DNA of 64,000 nt, taken from positions 1-64,000 of the forward strand of contig JAVHLM010000004.1 of the NCBI GenBank assembly GCA_031082125.1, written 5' to 3'. Made by a program: the position numbers and the translations under genes. This document shows, piece by piece, positions 26,239 to 33,761 of the stretch (position 1 is its first letter; each line of letters opens with the position of its first letter). Origin of the DNA: Candidatus Eremiobacterota bacterium. Its GTDB lineage: Bacteria > Vulcanimicrobiota > CADAWZ01 > Ess09-12. The notes under the pieces were generated by a model. The model had not been told where the DNA came from. It did not search any database and saw nothing but the letters and a program-made list of their open reading frames with translations.

Positions 26239-26445
26239 TTACCCCTTCAGGATATCGGCTCCCAACTTCCTGATGAATATTCTGGCCGTCTCCTCCGTCA
26301 CTTCTCCGGCGAGCTGCGAGCACTGCTGCTTCTGCTCAGGCGTCCCCTGTTGCACATTCTTTGACAGTACCCTGCAGCATGTGGCTTTGTGCTTTTCTTT
26401 AAAGATCTTGTGCAGCTCATGTGAGAGTGCAGGAATGGAATCATT
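26239..26445 (-). pseudogene. C-terminal remnant of a C-GCAxxG-C-C family protein
   Basis: The frame encodes LHKIFKEKHKATCCRVLSKN, then QQCSQLAGEVTEETARI and a lysine-rich end. This matches the C-terminal part of C-GCAxxG-C-C proteins (KHGTxxCRxL ... Cxxxxxxxxxx). The N-terminal CGCAxxG part is missing, and no start codon with an SD exists before the end of the 26460-27134 gene. Confidence 0.5.
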
Positions 26446-26459
26446 TCCTGTGCTGCTTT

Positions 26460-27134
26460 TCAGGCAAGGTTTGAGATGAGTATGTAAAGGCTTACCATGA
26501 GCACCCACAGCGGCAGGAATAACGGAAACCAATGGAATATGCCGCTGCACAGCAGCAGCGCGAGTGCGAGAGGGTAGCCCAGGATCGCGATCCAGCGCGG
26601 GACAACCCCGGTGCGCAGAAGGAGCGTGCTTGTCATCGCCATGAATACCGCTGCCATCTTTATCCCGAAGATATTCATGAACTGGTATGACAGAGCGCGC
26701 GCGAAGGAATACATGCCTGATTCTATGACCTTTTCAGGAGCGGCGCCATATAGCATTATTGTGGTGCCGGCGACGGCGGAAGCGCTGAAGAGCATGCCGA
26801 CGAAAAGATAACCGCTTCCGAGGAATACCGTGGAAAAGAAGCGGTCCTCGCGGTGCCCTATTCGATCACGGATAACTCCCATGAACCACAGGAATGCGAT
26901 GCCTGCAAAAGGCATCAGCTGCAAGGCAAGATCGACATACTTCCAGCGGCCCGAAAGCCATGCTCCGGCATCAAGGGGGCTCGGAGGAACAGAAATCCTT
27001 ATCAAGAAAAGAATGGTGATATACACTATTGAAAATACAATACCGGCAATGGCGGCAGCCCGTGGTGTCTTCAGTGCGGCCCGGACTATCGTCAGCTCCC
27101 CGGGGAGCCTCTCTTCCTGGTCTTCATTATTCAT
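26460..27134 (-). CDS. Multi-pass membrane protein of unknown function
   Basis: 224 aa. About six hydrophobic segments alternate with short loops: near residues 27-47, 70-87, 103-123, 140-165, 175-190 and 200-222. Conserved-looking stretches are PFAGIAFLWFMGVIRDR and REDRFFSTVFLGSGYLF. Similar proteins occur in actinobacteria and others without a known role. The ATG overlaps the stop of an arylsulfatase remnant (ATGAATAA), so it was once translationally coupled to that gene. GAGGGA lies 6 nt upstream. A broken paralogue sits at 25036-25439. Confidence 0.65.
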   Translation of the reverse strand: MNNEDQEERLPGELTIVRAALKTPRAAAIAGIVFSIVYITILFLIRISVPPSPLDAGAWLSGRWKYVDLALQLMPFAGIAFLWFMGVIRDRIGHREDRFFSTVFLGSGYLFVGMLFSASAVAGTTIMLYGAAPEKVIESGMYSFARALSYQFMNIFGIKMAAVFMAMTSTLLLRTGVVPRWIAILGYPLALALLLCSGIFHWFPLFLPLWVLMVSLYILISNLA

Positions 27135-27384
27135 GCTGTTCCCTCATCCTGTTAATATGCTCTGCCTCCTGGTGCTTCTTTATGTCCTCGGGCGAGAGCG
27201 TGGGCCTGTCGATGGTGAGAGTGACTCTTTTGAGGGTGTTGGTAAAAGTGAAGGGCGGCTGGTAGTCCCTGTCTCAGACACCGGTGAGCGTGTCGCTTCC
27301 CACGTCGAGAGCTTCATCCCATTGAAGTATGAAGGGTATCGTGCGCTCCATCTTCCGGGTGGCGACGGCCTTCCTGTCAAGACT
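27130..27384 (-). pseudogene. C-terminal remnant of an arylsulfatase
   Basis: In one minus-strand frame: GSLDRKAVATRKMERTIPFI, LQWDEALDVGSDTLTGV, an in-frame TGA (27276-27274), then DRDYQPPFTFTNTLKRVTL and a charged tail ending at TAA 27130. This is the C-terminal domain of AtsA-type sulfatases (ERTIPF, DEtxDVGxDTGtPV-DDRDYxxPF). The catalytic N-terminal part is gone; the frame begins inside the last codons of the response-regulator gene, which marks a recombination joint. Confidence 0.7.
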
Positions 27385-27766
27385 GCCTGGCGGCGATTGC
27401 TGCCTTCACAAGGCTCATGAGTTCCTCTTCTGAGAAGGGCTTGTCCAGTAAGCCCAGGGCTCCGCATTTCAGCACATGCTCCCTTTCACCCGGCTTCTGC
27501 AACGCGCTTATGAAAATGATCTGCAGGGGCGATCCTGCGGAACAGAGCTTTTCCTGGAGCTCAAAGCCGTTCATCCCCGGCATGCGGACGTCCAGGATAA
27601 GGCATCCTTTGCTCTCAAGCGGGACTATTTCAAGAAAAGCCTCGGCTGAGGGGAATACTCTTGGAGTAAGCCCTTCTGAGCGTATAAGCCGCGAGAGTGA
27701 ACGGCGCACAGAATCATCGTCATCGACAATGAAAATGGATGGTGAGAAGGGATCTTTTTCAGACAT
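27377..27766 (-). CDS. Single-domain response regulator (FixJ-like receiver), possibly truncated
   Basis: 129 aa from ATG 27766 (a GTG at 27775 adds three residues; no clear SD). A complete receiver domain: acidic pocket IVDDDD at residues 13-18, phosphoacceptor D59 in LILDVRMPG, Ser/Thr switch FISA and K109 in LDKPF. The closest subtype is the FixJ/TodT group, which normally has a LuxR-type DNA-binding half. Here the protein stops right after the receiver, and an arylsulfatase stump begins in the same few bases, so the output domain may have been lost. A GGACC-WW-GGTCC palindrome lies 42 nt upstream. Confidence 0.75.
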   Translation of the reverse strand: MSEKDPFSPSIFIVDDDDSVRRSLSRLIRSEGLTPRVFPSAEAFLEIVPLESKGCLILDVRMPGMNGFELQEKLCSAGSPLQIIFISALQKPGEREHVLKCGALGLLDKPFSEEELMSLVKAAIAARQS

Positions 27767-27807
27767 AGTAATCACAGTATAGCGAAATGCAATGGCCTTG
27801 TATAGTG

Positions 27808-27819
27808 GGACCTTGGTCC
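27808..27819. promoter_or_regulatory. GGACC-TT-GGTCC palindrome, copy 2
   Basis: Perfect 5-bp arms around TT, between the two response-regulator genes. The flanks (CCTGGACCAAGGTC on the minus strand) equal those of copy 1. Confidence 0.5.
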
Positions 27820-27831
27820 AGGTAAAGCGTT

Positions 27832-28458
27832 TCAGCTTCCTGGCAAGGGCTTGATTCCTGCCTGCTCTGCCAGGCGGACAAGCCCTGCGACAGAAGTCGC
27901 TCCGAGTTTTTTCATCAGCTCTCCCCGGTGGAATTTCACTGTCTTTTCCGATATGCCGAGCTCAAAGGCAATCTGCTTGTTGAGCATTCCCCCGATAATC
28001 CGCCTGAATACCTGCTCCTGCCGGGTAGTGAGGGACTGAACCAGCAGGCGGGACTCTTTGAGAGCCCGCTGCTCCTGGTGCTCGCCATTCTGCTTCTCAA
28101 GCGCATCTCTTACGGCTTCAAGCAGCTCCTCATCGTTGAAAGGCTTGGTGAGAAAGTCTGCGGCTCCGCCCTTCATGGCTTTCACCGTCATAGGGATGTC
28201 GCCAAAACCGGTGATAAATATTATGGGAAGGGCCATGCCCTTTTCATTCATTTCATGCTGGAGGTCAAGACCCGAAAGGTCAGGCATGTTCACATCGAGG
28301 ACCAGGCAGGCAGGCCCGCTCCAGGTTCCTTTCTCGAGGAACTCTCCCGCTGAGGAAAAGACCTCGGCCACGTAGCCTTCGGAACGAAGAAGGCGATCTA
28401 CCGCTCTGCGCACCGAAGGATCATCATCGACTAGAAAGACTCTTTGTTTTTCATTCAT
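27832..28458 (-). CDS. FixJ/NarL-type response regulator (receiver + LuxR HTH)
   Basis: 208 aa. Receiver at residues 5-120 with acidic pocket DDDPSV, D55 in LVLDVNMPD, T83 in FITG and K105 in LTKPF; LuxR-type helix-turn-helix at about 143-200 (TRQEQVFRRIIGG, NKQIAFELGISEKTVKFHR). It should bind DNA as a phosphorylated dimer and activate transcription. No histidine kinase is adjacent, so the partner is elsewhere. The likely regulated sites are the GGACC-WW-GGTCC palindromes next to it and before the DUF2490 gene. The SD is weak. Confidence 0.85.
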   Translation of the reverse strand: MNEKQRVFLVDDDPSVRRAVDRLLRSEGYVAEVFSSAGEFLEKGTWSGPACLVLDVNMPDLSGLDLQHEMNEKGMALPIIFITGFGDIPMTVKAMKGGAADFLTKPFNDEELLEAVRDALEKQNGEHQEQRALKESRLLVQSLTTRQEQVFRRIIGGMLNKQIAFELGISEKTVKFHRGELMKKLGATSVAGLVRLAEQAGIKPLPGS

Positions 28459-28650
28459 GGTGTTTCTTTACAGACTAATGAAAAGTAATGATATTTTCAT
28501 TGCAGGCACTGGACTGCGGCCCTGAGAAAAAGAATCCGGGAGGCAGCACTTATGAAGAACCTTATATTCTATGATGTTCTGCCGTGATAAAATTCGACGT
28601 GAAAAGAATTCTCCCTTTTCATTAAGGAGAGGAATCACAGAGCAGGGGCT

Positions 28651-29334
28651 TCAGAACCTTATGGTGAGGTTCCCTCCCGTGATGTTGAAGCGCGGGCGTG
28701 GCTCGCCTTCATCGAGATAATTTGCATCAGTCTGCCTCATGAAATAAACATCGAGATTCACCTCTTGCCCTATATCGCCTTTCAGACCAAGAGAGACACG
28801 GTTCTTGTTCCATCCCGGGTGATTGTCTCCTATGTCATAAAAGAACTCATCGGCCAGATAGGGGGTGATTTTCCCGGGGAGCGAGAGGGTAAGCTTGTTC
28901 CTGTAACGGACATAGGAGGGATTGTCATAGCAGAATGTCAGGAATTCAAAGCGGTTCCGGTTTGAAAGGGTAAAAGGACCCAGCCTGCCGTTGAAAATGA
29001 TGCCCCCGAAAAAATCATTTTCCCCCTGCCACACCTTCTGGTCCAGTTTTTCGACACTCCTGTACCCCACCAGTTCCAGGTCGATTGTGCGGGATATGCT
29101 CCGGAACAGGGTCATCTCCCTGCTCTGGAAATAGAGGCCATCTCTATCATAATGAGATTCAAGGGAAAGGATGGTTTTCAGCTGCGGTGCAAGGGGGATT
29201 TCAAAAGCGCCCTTGACCCAGGTCTCCCCTGAGCCCTCGGTCTCAGAAAATGCCGGTGCGGGCGCCATCACCAGGCAGAGGAAAGAGAATACCACCAGGT
29301 GAAAGTTCTTGATCCTTCTCCCCGGGTTTCTCAT
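28651..29334 (-). CDS. DUF2490 outer-membrane beta-barrel protein
   Basis: 227 aa from ATG 29334; the open frame reaches 29415 but the signal peptide begins at this Met. After cleavage near AFS-ETEG the protein is made of alternating amphipathic strands, ends in TIRF with a C-terminal Phe (Bam recognition), and has the DUF2490 blocks YRNKLTLSLP and GWNKNRVSLGLKG. It should be an outer-membrane barrel; the transported substrate is unknown. The promoter region (TATAAT on minus at 29430-29425) has the GGACC-AA-GGTCC palindrome where a -35 box would be, which suggests activation by the neighbouring FixJ-like regulator. Confidence 0.75.
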   Translation of the reverse strand: MRNPGRRIKNFHLVVFSFLCLVMAPAPAFSETEGSGETWVKGAFEIPLAPQLKTILSLESHYDRDGLYFQSREMTLFRSISRTIDLELVGYRSVEKLDQKVWQGENDFFGGIIFNGRLGPFTLSNRNRFEFLTFCYDNPSYVRYRNKLTLSLPGKITPYLADEFFYDIGDNHPGWNKNRVSLGLKGDIGQEVNLDVYFMRQTDANYLDEGEPRPRFNITGGNLTIRF

Positions 29335-29424
29335 TTTCAAGTGTTTCTTTCCTTCAGGATTGCCGCGGCTGGCCAAATGGAAAGGTATCCTTTTCTGCAA
29401 GAATATCCATACCATAGCATGAAT

Positions 29425-29454
29425 ATTATAATTTTACAATATGGACCAAGGTCC
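29425..29454 (-). promoter_or_regulatory. Activator-type promoter of the DUF2490 gene with palindrome copy 3
   Basis: Minus-strand TATAAT at 29430-29425. The perfect palindrome GGACCAAGGTCC at 29443-29454 occupies the -35 position, and no -35 consensus is present. Confidence 0.55.
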
Positions 29455-29635
29455 AGGGGAAACCTGACTGGAAGCTCTCTTCAGGCTTCAGCCTTCAGGG
29501 GGGCTCCCGGTAGTTCTTCCGGCCCTTTTCAACTTCTCTCCAGCAGAGTAAAATAAGAGGAGCAGAATGAAAATCCTCTCCTCTGCGGACGACATCTATA
29601 CAAGAAAAGGTTATCATCAGGAGAGTGAGCAAAGG

Positions 29636-30139
29636 ATGAACAGAGCGCTTTTTGTGACCCTTCTGGTAATGTCCCTCCTGGTCTCCGTCTTTTCGCCGCC
29701 TGCCTGCGCTGGCTGAGGAACGACCTCTTGTGGACCGGGGACCGGTTTACAGGGAACCTCCACGACAGTGCCGGGCGGCCTCACCACCAATGACCTGAGG
29801 GCTAAAAGCGAGGGTGGTGAGACGGTGGCCACCTATTTCTCGAAGCTGAACTCCGGAAGCGTCGAGGGCGCCTATGATCTTTTCAGCAGTGACTACAAGG
29901 CCCGCAAATCACTGGAGGGCTTCAGGAGATCACTGAGAGAAGCTTATTATATCCTGAGGACTATTGACACCATAAAATCAGAAGATACCAGGGCAGAGAT
30001 AAGCACCGAGGTGCTCATCTCTCCCAGGGGCGATATGACAGTCCTCATCCAGAACGATCCCCTCGGCGAAAAGAGGAGATGCAGGTTCTCCCTCATAAAG
30101 GAGGGCGGCCAGTGGAAGATTGATTCGGCTACTTTGTAG
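29636..30139 (+). pseudogene. Secreted protein gene with in-frame UGA after the signal peptide (candidate selenoprotein or nonsense mutant)
   Basis: One continuous frame from ATG 29636 (AGGAG and AAAGG upstream) encodes a signal peptide ending PPACAG, then TGA at 29714-29716, then GTTSCGPGTGLQGTST and an NTF2-like/DUF4878-like domain (ETVATYFSKLNSG ... LIKEGGQWKIDSATL). The UGA falls where a lipobox cysteine would stand (CAG-U). A hairpin with 9-bp stem, GTGGACCGG-GGA-CCGGTTTAC (29730-29750), begins 13 nt after the UGA, and its loop begins 22 nt after it with G, within the published spacing and loop rules for bacterial SECIS elements. The genome decodes Sec (FdhA at 57472). A Cys-to-stop mutation (TGC to TGA) or restart at GTG 29768 are the competing explanations. 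Confidence 0.5.
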
Positions 30140-30216
30140 GATCCACCAGTCTTTCATTCAGGCGTATCCATCCTGTAGAGCTGATCGATGACGGCGGCAG
30201 GGAACTGGGCGGGCAG
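30055..30216. repeat. 162-bp direct repeat, left copy
   Basis: About 96 % identical to 31809-31970 (seven substitutions). It holds the real 3' end of the secreted-protein gene plus a stump of the 3' end of the decarboxylase gene. Confidence 0.9.
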
Positions 30217-30282
30217 GAGGGCGAGAGCTGAGAGTAATTTTGTTCAACTTTGCGCAAATTTAGTAGTAATTTTGCACATTTC

Positions 30283-30311
30283 TTGACAATTTTCACAGTT
30301 TCTAGTATGAT
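30283..30311 (+). promoter_or_regulatory. Promoter giving a leaderless ATPase transcript
   Basis: TTGACA at 30283-30288, a 17-nt spacer and TATGAT at 30306-30311. The expected start, 30317-30318, coincides with the ATG at 30318, and there is no SD. A doubled GTAATTTTG (30234, 30266) lies upstream. Confidence 0.75.
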
Positions 30312-30317
30312 GAGCGT

Positions 30318-31511
30318 ATGTGGTATTCCAGGATCATAGAAGAAGCCATTGAAAAATCGCTTCCATCCCCTGAGGCCCTGATTCTCTATGGTCCCAGGAG
30401 AGTCGGCAAAACGTCTCTCCTTCGGCATTTCGAAAACACAATAAAACCCCTCGCCCCCACCGCTTATTTCTCGCTGGATGATCCCGGGACACGGGCCATC
30501 TTCAATGACTTTTCCCTGGCCAGGCTGGAAACGCTTTTTCACGGCATGGGCTTTGCTGCAGGATCAAAGAATTACCTCTTCCTGGATGAGATTCTCTACT
30601 TTGAAAGGGTGGAGCTGCTCCTGAAGCTCATCGTAGACAACTTTCCCCACGTAAAAATTCTTGCCAGCAGCTCCTCATCGCTGCTGCTTAAAAAATCGCT
30701 CTCTGAAAGCCTGGCGGGAAGAAAACTTTTCCTGGAACTCCTGCCTCTCTCACTGGGAGAACTATACCATCTGAGTGGTAAGAATTTCTTTCAATTTCCC
30801 GAACAGCCTCTGCACTTTCCCGTGCTCGCCTCCGCAGCTGAGGAAATGATAGTATATGGCTCCTATCCGGAAATCGTCCTCCTTCAGGATCAACGGGAGA
30901 GAAGGGCAAAATTGCGGGACCTGGTCGAGAGCGCCCTCTTCAAGGACATCTTCATGCTGGAAGGAATCAGGCACCCCAGAGCGCTCTCGGACCTGCTCAC
31001 CCTGCTCGCCCACCAGGCAGGATCACTGGTCAACGTCAACGAGATCGCTTCAACGCTCGGCATCTCCCGCCGGCTCGTGGATGAATATATCACGATCCTT
31101 GAGAAATTCTTCGTGCTCTTCCGGCTGCTCCCTTACAGTCACAACCCGCGCACAGAGGTGGGCTCCAGGTTCAAGATCTACTTCTGGGACCAGGGTATCA
31201 GGAATTCCATTATCAACCGCTTTGACCCAATACAGAACAGGGAAGACAGGGGAGCGCTTCTCGAAAATCTGGTCATCGCGGGGATAGCCCGGAGAAATCT
31301 CTATTCCGGCCGCCCTTATCAGCAATTTTTCTGGAGGAGCTACACAGGCTATGAAGTAGACTGCGTTCTTGAAGGCATCGAGAAAAAAGAGCTTTTCGCC
31401 ATAGAAGTAAAATTCTCTGGTAAGGGAAAAATTACCAGGGCCTTCGATGCCTATAATCCTGATCGAAAATTGATCGCAGGTTTCGAGAATTGCTACCGTT
31501 TCTGCCTGTAG
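30318..31511 (+). CDS. AAA-type ATPase with DUF4143 domain
   Basis: 397 aa. Walker A GPRRVGKTSLL at about residues 26-36, Walker B NYLFLDEI at about 93-100, and sensor ASSSS. The C-terminal DUF4143 part contains GALLENLVIAG, FFWRSYTGYEVD and AIEVKFSGKG, a PD-(D/E)xK-like nuclease remnant (E, D, ExK). Such ATPases are very frequent in anaerobes and symbionts; the function is unproven, with toxin-like, defence-like or DNA-binding roles proposed. It is read from a leaderless promoter and is enclosed by 162-bp direct repeats, as if inserted as a unit. A stump of the same broad family sits at 22983-23291. Confidence 0.85.
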   Translation: MWYSRIIEEAIEKSLPSPEALILYGPRRVGKTSLLRHFENTIKPLAPTAYFSLDDPGTRAIFNDFSLARLETLFHGMGFAAGSKNYLFLDEILYFERVELLLKLIVDNFPHVKILASSSSSLLLKKSLSESLAGRKLFLELLPLSLGELYHLSGKNFFQFPEQPLHFPVLASAAEEMIVYGSYPEIVLLQDQRERRAKLRDLVESALFKDIFMLEGIRHPRALSDLLTLLAHQAGSLVNVNEIASTLGISRRLVDEYITILEKFFVLFRLLPYSHNPRTEVGSRFKIYFWDQGIRNSIINRFDPIQNREDRGALLENLVIAGIARRNLYSGRPYQQFFWRSYTGYEVDCVLEGIEKKELFAIEVKFSGKGKITRAFDAYNPDRKLIAGFENCYRFCL

Positions 31512-31808
31512 CGGGCGCACGTTCCGGAGATACTCCCCTCCATAGGCTCCTCCCGGTTCTATGGGGATCTGCCATGGCGACAGGGCAGATCCTCTTATCT
31601 GCCGAGCCTGCGGAGGCTCGATGGAAATAATCTCCATTATCGACGACTTTCCGGTTAACTGACGCACATCATACCCCCAGGTATGATGATGCCGTCAGTA
31701 ATGCTCTGTGAGTAGGAGCAAGAAATCCTCACCCATCTAAACCTGTGGCATATCGATCAAAATAAGCGTTTACCCTCCCCTGAAGGATCGGGGAAAGGCC
31801 GGTCCTTA
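31512..31808. other. Intergenic region with three consecutive hairpins
   Basis: No gene seen. Perfect stems occur at 31565-31592 (9 bp, GGATCTGCC), 31603-31620 (6 bp, CGAGCC) and 31667-31688 (9 bp, CATCATACC, loop CCCA). None is followed by a T-tract. They may form the 3' boundary of the inserted ATPase unit. Confidence 0.5.
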
Positions 31809-31970
31809 CGATCCCCTCGGCGAAAAGAGGAGATGCAGGTTCTCCCTCATAAAGGAGGGCGGCCAGTGGAAGATTGATTCGGCCACTTCATAGGATCCAC
31901 CAGTCTTTCATTTAGGCGTGTCCATCCTGTAGAGCTGATCGATGACGGCGGCAGGGAACTGCGCAGGCAG
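31809..31970. repeat. 162-bp direct repeat, right copy
   Basis: Partner of 30055-30216, 1754 bp away. Its left half is a stump of the secreted-protein 3' end (EGGQWKIDSAT then stop); its right half is the genuine 3' end of the decarboxylase gene. Confidence 0.9.
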
Positions 31971-33587
31971 ATCATCGGCGCCCAGGACTACCTCGATATA
32001 TGACGCATTATCATGGGCCGCCGCTTTCGCAAGGGCTTCCTCGAACTGCCCCACCGTCTCAACGCGGGCGCTGTACCAGCCGGTGCAGCCCATTGCTTCG
32101 GGAAGCTTATGATAGCTCCAGAGGGCAAGGTCGTCGTACGCATGCCCCACGGTCCTGTTGATAACCTCCTCCACTCCGAAGAGGCCGTTGTTGAGCACAA
32201 TAATCACCGGCTTTGCTCCGTAGCGGCCCATGGTGCCTATCTCGTTTGCCGTGAGCTGGTGAGAGCCGTCACCGGTCACGAGGACAGTGCGCCTGTCAGG
32301 CGCGGCGAGCGATGCGCCGAAGGCGGCCGGCGTCGCCCAACCGATAGAGCCCCAGAGCGTCTGGTTGTGATAGACCGCCCTGTCGGGAAGCCCCATGGCG
32401 CCCATGGTGAGCACGCAGCTCCCTGTCTCTGCAAAGACAATGTCTCCCTCCGAAAGGAAGCGCTGAAGCCTCGGGTAGAGTGCCGCGGAAGTGATACGGT
32501 CCCCGGGCGCGCCTGTCATGGGAAGAAGAGGGATCCCGGCGGGACTCGCTGCAGGAGTGAAGGCCGGCACGGCTGCGGCAAGCCTGGTCAGCATGTCTGC
32601 AAGGCTGACGGGGCCATAGAGTTTCTCTCCCACCTTTACACGGTCAGGAAGCAGGTGAACCAGCCGCGCGGGGTTGATGCGGTGGCTCCACATCCCCGTG
32701 TTGATATCCGACATGACCACGCCGCCGACGTCAATCACGCAGTCGGCTTCCTCGACAGCGGCGCGCACGTGCGGCGCCGACCCCGCCCCGCTGTACATTC
32801 CGAGAAAATTCGGGTGCTTCTCTGAAAGAGTCGCCTTGTCCATGGGAGCGGTGGCATAACCGATCCGTGATTTCTCCAGGAAAGCGGCAAGCCGGTCCTG
32901 GAGCCTGTATCGGGCCACGGTACAAGCCGCCAGTACCACCGGCGCTTTTGCATCTGCAAGCCTTGCGAGCACCGCCTTGACGGCGGCCTCGAGCTCGGCA
33001 TCATTCGAGACCATATATTTCATTTCATCGAGAGTCCGCCAGGCCGGGGGCTCTCCTGTCACCGGCATAAGGGCGAAGTCCGCCGGAACGGTGATATAAG
33101 CGGGCTGGTTGTTGATGAGGGCTGCCCTGATGACCCTTTCCATCTCGCCCGTGACGTTGTCGGGCGTCAGGGAAGTGCCTGCGCATGCCGCTGCCTCCGA
33201 AAGAGCCCTGAAGGAGCCAAAGGCCCCGTCACCGAGGCTGTGATGGGTAACCAGGCGATCATGCTGCAGGCGCGTGCTCGGGGCACCCACGAGGTGAAAG
33301 ACCGGCAGCCGCTCTGCCTTGGAGCCCATCACCGCATTGAGGGCGCTGAGCTCACCCACGCCATAGGTCGTTGAGAGGACTGCGGCTCCCCTGATACGGG
33401 CATAGCCGTCGGCGGCATAGCCTGCATTCAGCTCGTTGGAGGAGCCTGTCCACTTCATATGAGGTGAGGCCTCGATTGCATCATCAAAGGGAAAGGCATA
33501 GTCGCCGGGCACTCCGAAGGCATGGGTTATTCCCAGGGCGGCGAGGCGCTCTATCACATACTCTGCTACGGTGAGCTGCTTGTTCAT
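31908..33587 (-). CDS. ThDP-dependent 2-keto acid decarboxylase (pyruvate/indolepyruvate decarboxylase type)
   Basis: 559 aa from ATG 33587 (AAAGGGG upstream). All landmarks of the PDC/IPDC family are present: the catalytic Glu in SSNELNAGYAADGYAR (about residue 51), the paired His in THHSLGDG (about 115), and the ThDP/Mg motif GDGSHQLTANEIG ... NN with LNNGLFGVE (about 430-460). It removes CO2 from a 2-keto acid to give an aldehyde; the exact substrate cannot be told. No partner alcohol dehydrogenase adjoins it, although zinc dehydrogenases occur at 40972 and 47052. Its last 63 bp are inside the right direct repeat, and a copy of this end also lies at 30140-30216. Confidence 0.85.
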   Translation of the reverse strand: MNKQLTVAEYVIERLAALGITHAFGVPGDYAFPFDDAIEASPHMKWTGSSNELNAGYAADGYARIRGAAVLSTTYGVGELSALNAVMGSKAERLPVFHLVGAPSTRLQHDRLVTHHSLGDGAFGSFRALSEAAACAGTSLTPDNVTGEMERVIRAALINNQPAYITVPADFALMPVTGEPPAWRTLDEMKYMVSNDAELEAAVKAVLARLADAKAPVVLAACTVARYRLQDRLAAFLEKSRIGYATAPMDKATLSEKHPNFLGMYSGAGSAPHVRAAVEEADCVIDVGGVVMSDINTGMWSHRINPARLVHLLPDRVKVGEKLYGPVSLADMLTRLAAAVPAFTPAASPAGIPLLPMTGAPGDRITSAALYPRLQRFLSEGDIVFAETGSCVLTMGAMGLPDRAVYHNQTLWGSIGWATPAAFGASLAAPDRRTVLVTGDGSHQLTANEIGTMGRYGAKPVIIVLNNGLFGVEEVINRTVGHAYDDLALWSYHKLPEAMGCTGWYSARVETVGQFEEALAKAAAHDNASYIEVVLGADDLPAQFPAAVIDQLYRMDTPK

Positions 33588-33761
33588 TCTGATACCCCTT
33601 TCCCGGCGGTGCCGGCGATGTCTTTTTCTTGATCCGTCCTGCATCTTCTCATGGTTTTTAGAAATTCCTTCCCCGGGTGCAGCTTTCCTTGCATCCTTGT
33701 CTTCCCCTGCATCATCGGCATCTTGGTATGGAGAAATACAGCAGAAAAAGTGGTGATTTCA

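Noticed and set aside
26446-26550. N-terminal extension of the C-GCAxxG stump
   Set aside because: It overlaps the end of the membrane-protein gene in another frame and has no family similarity.
28552-28587. Eleven-codon ORF MKNLIFYDVLP with a GGGAGG SD
   Set aside because: Too short to support; could be chance.
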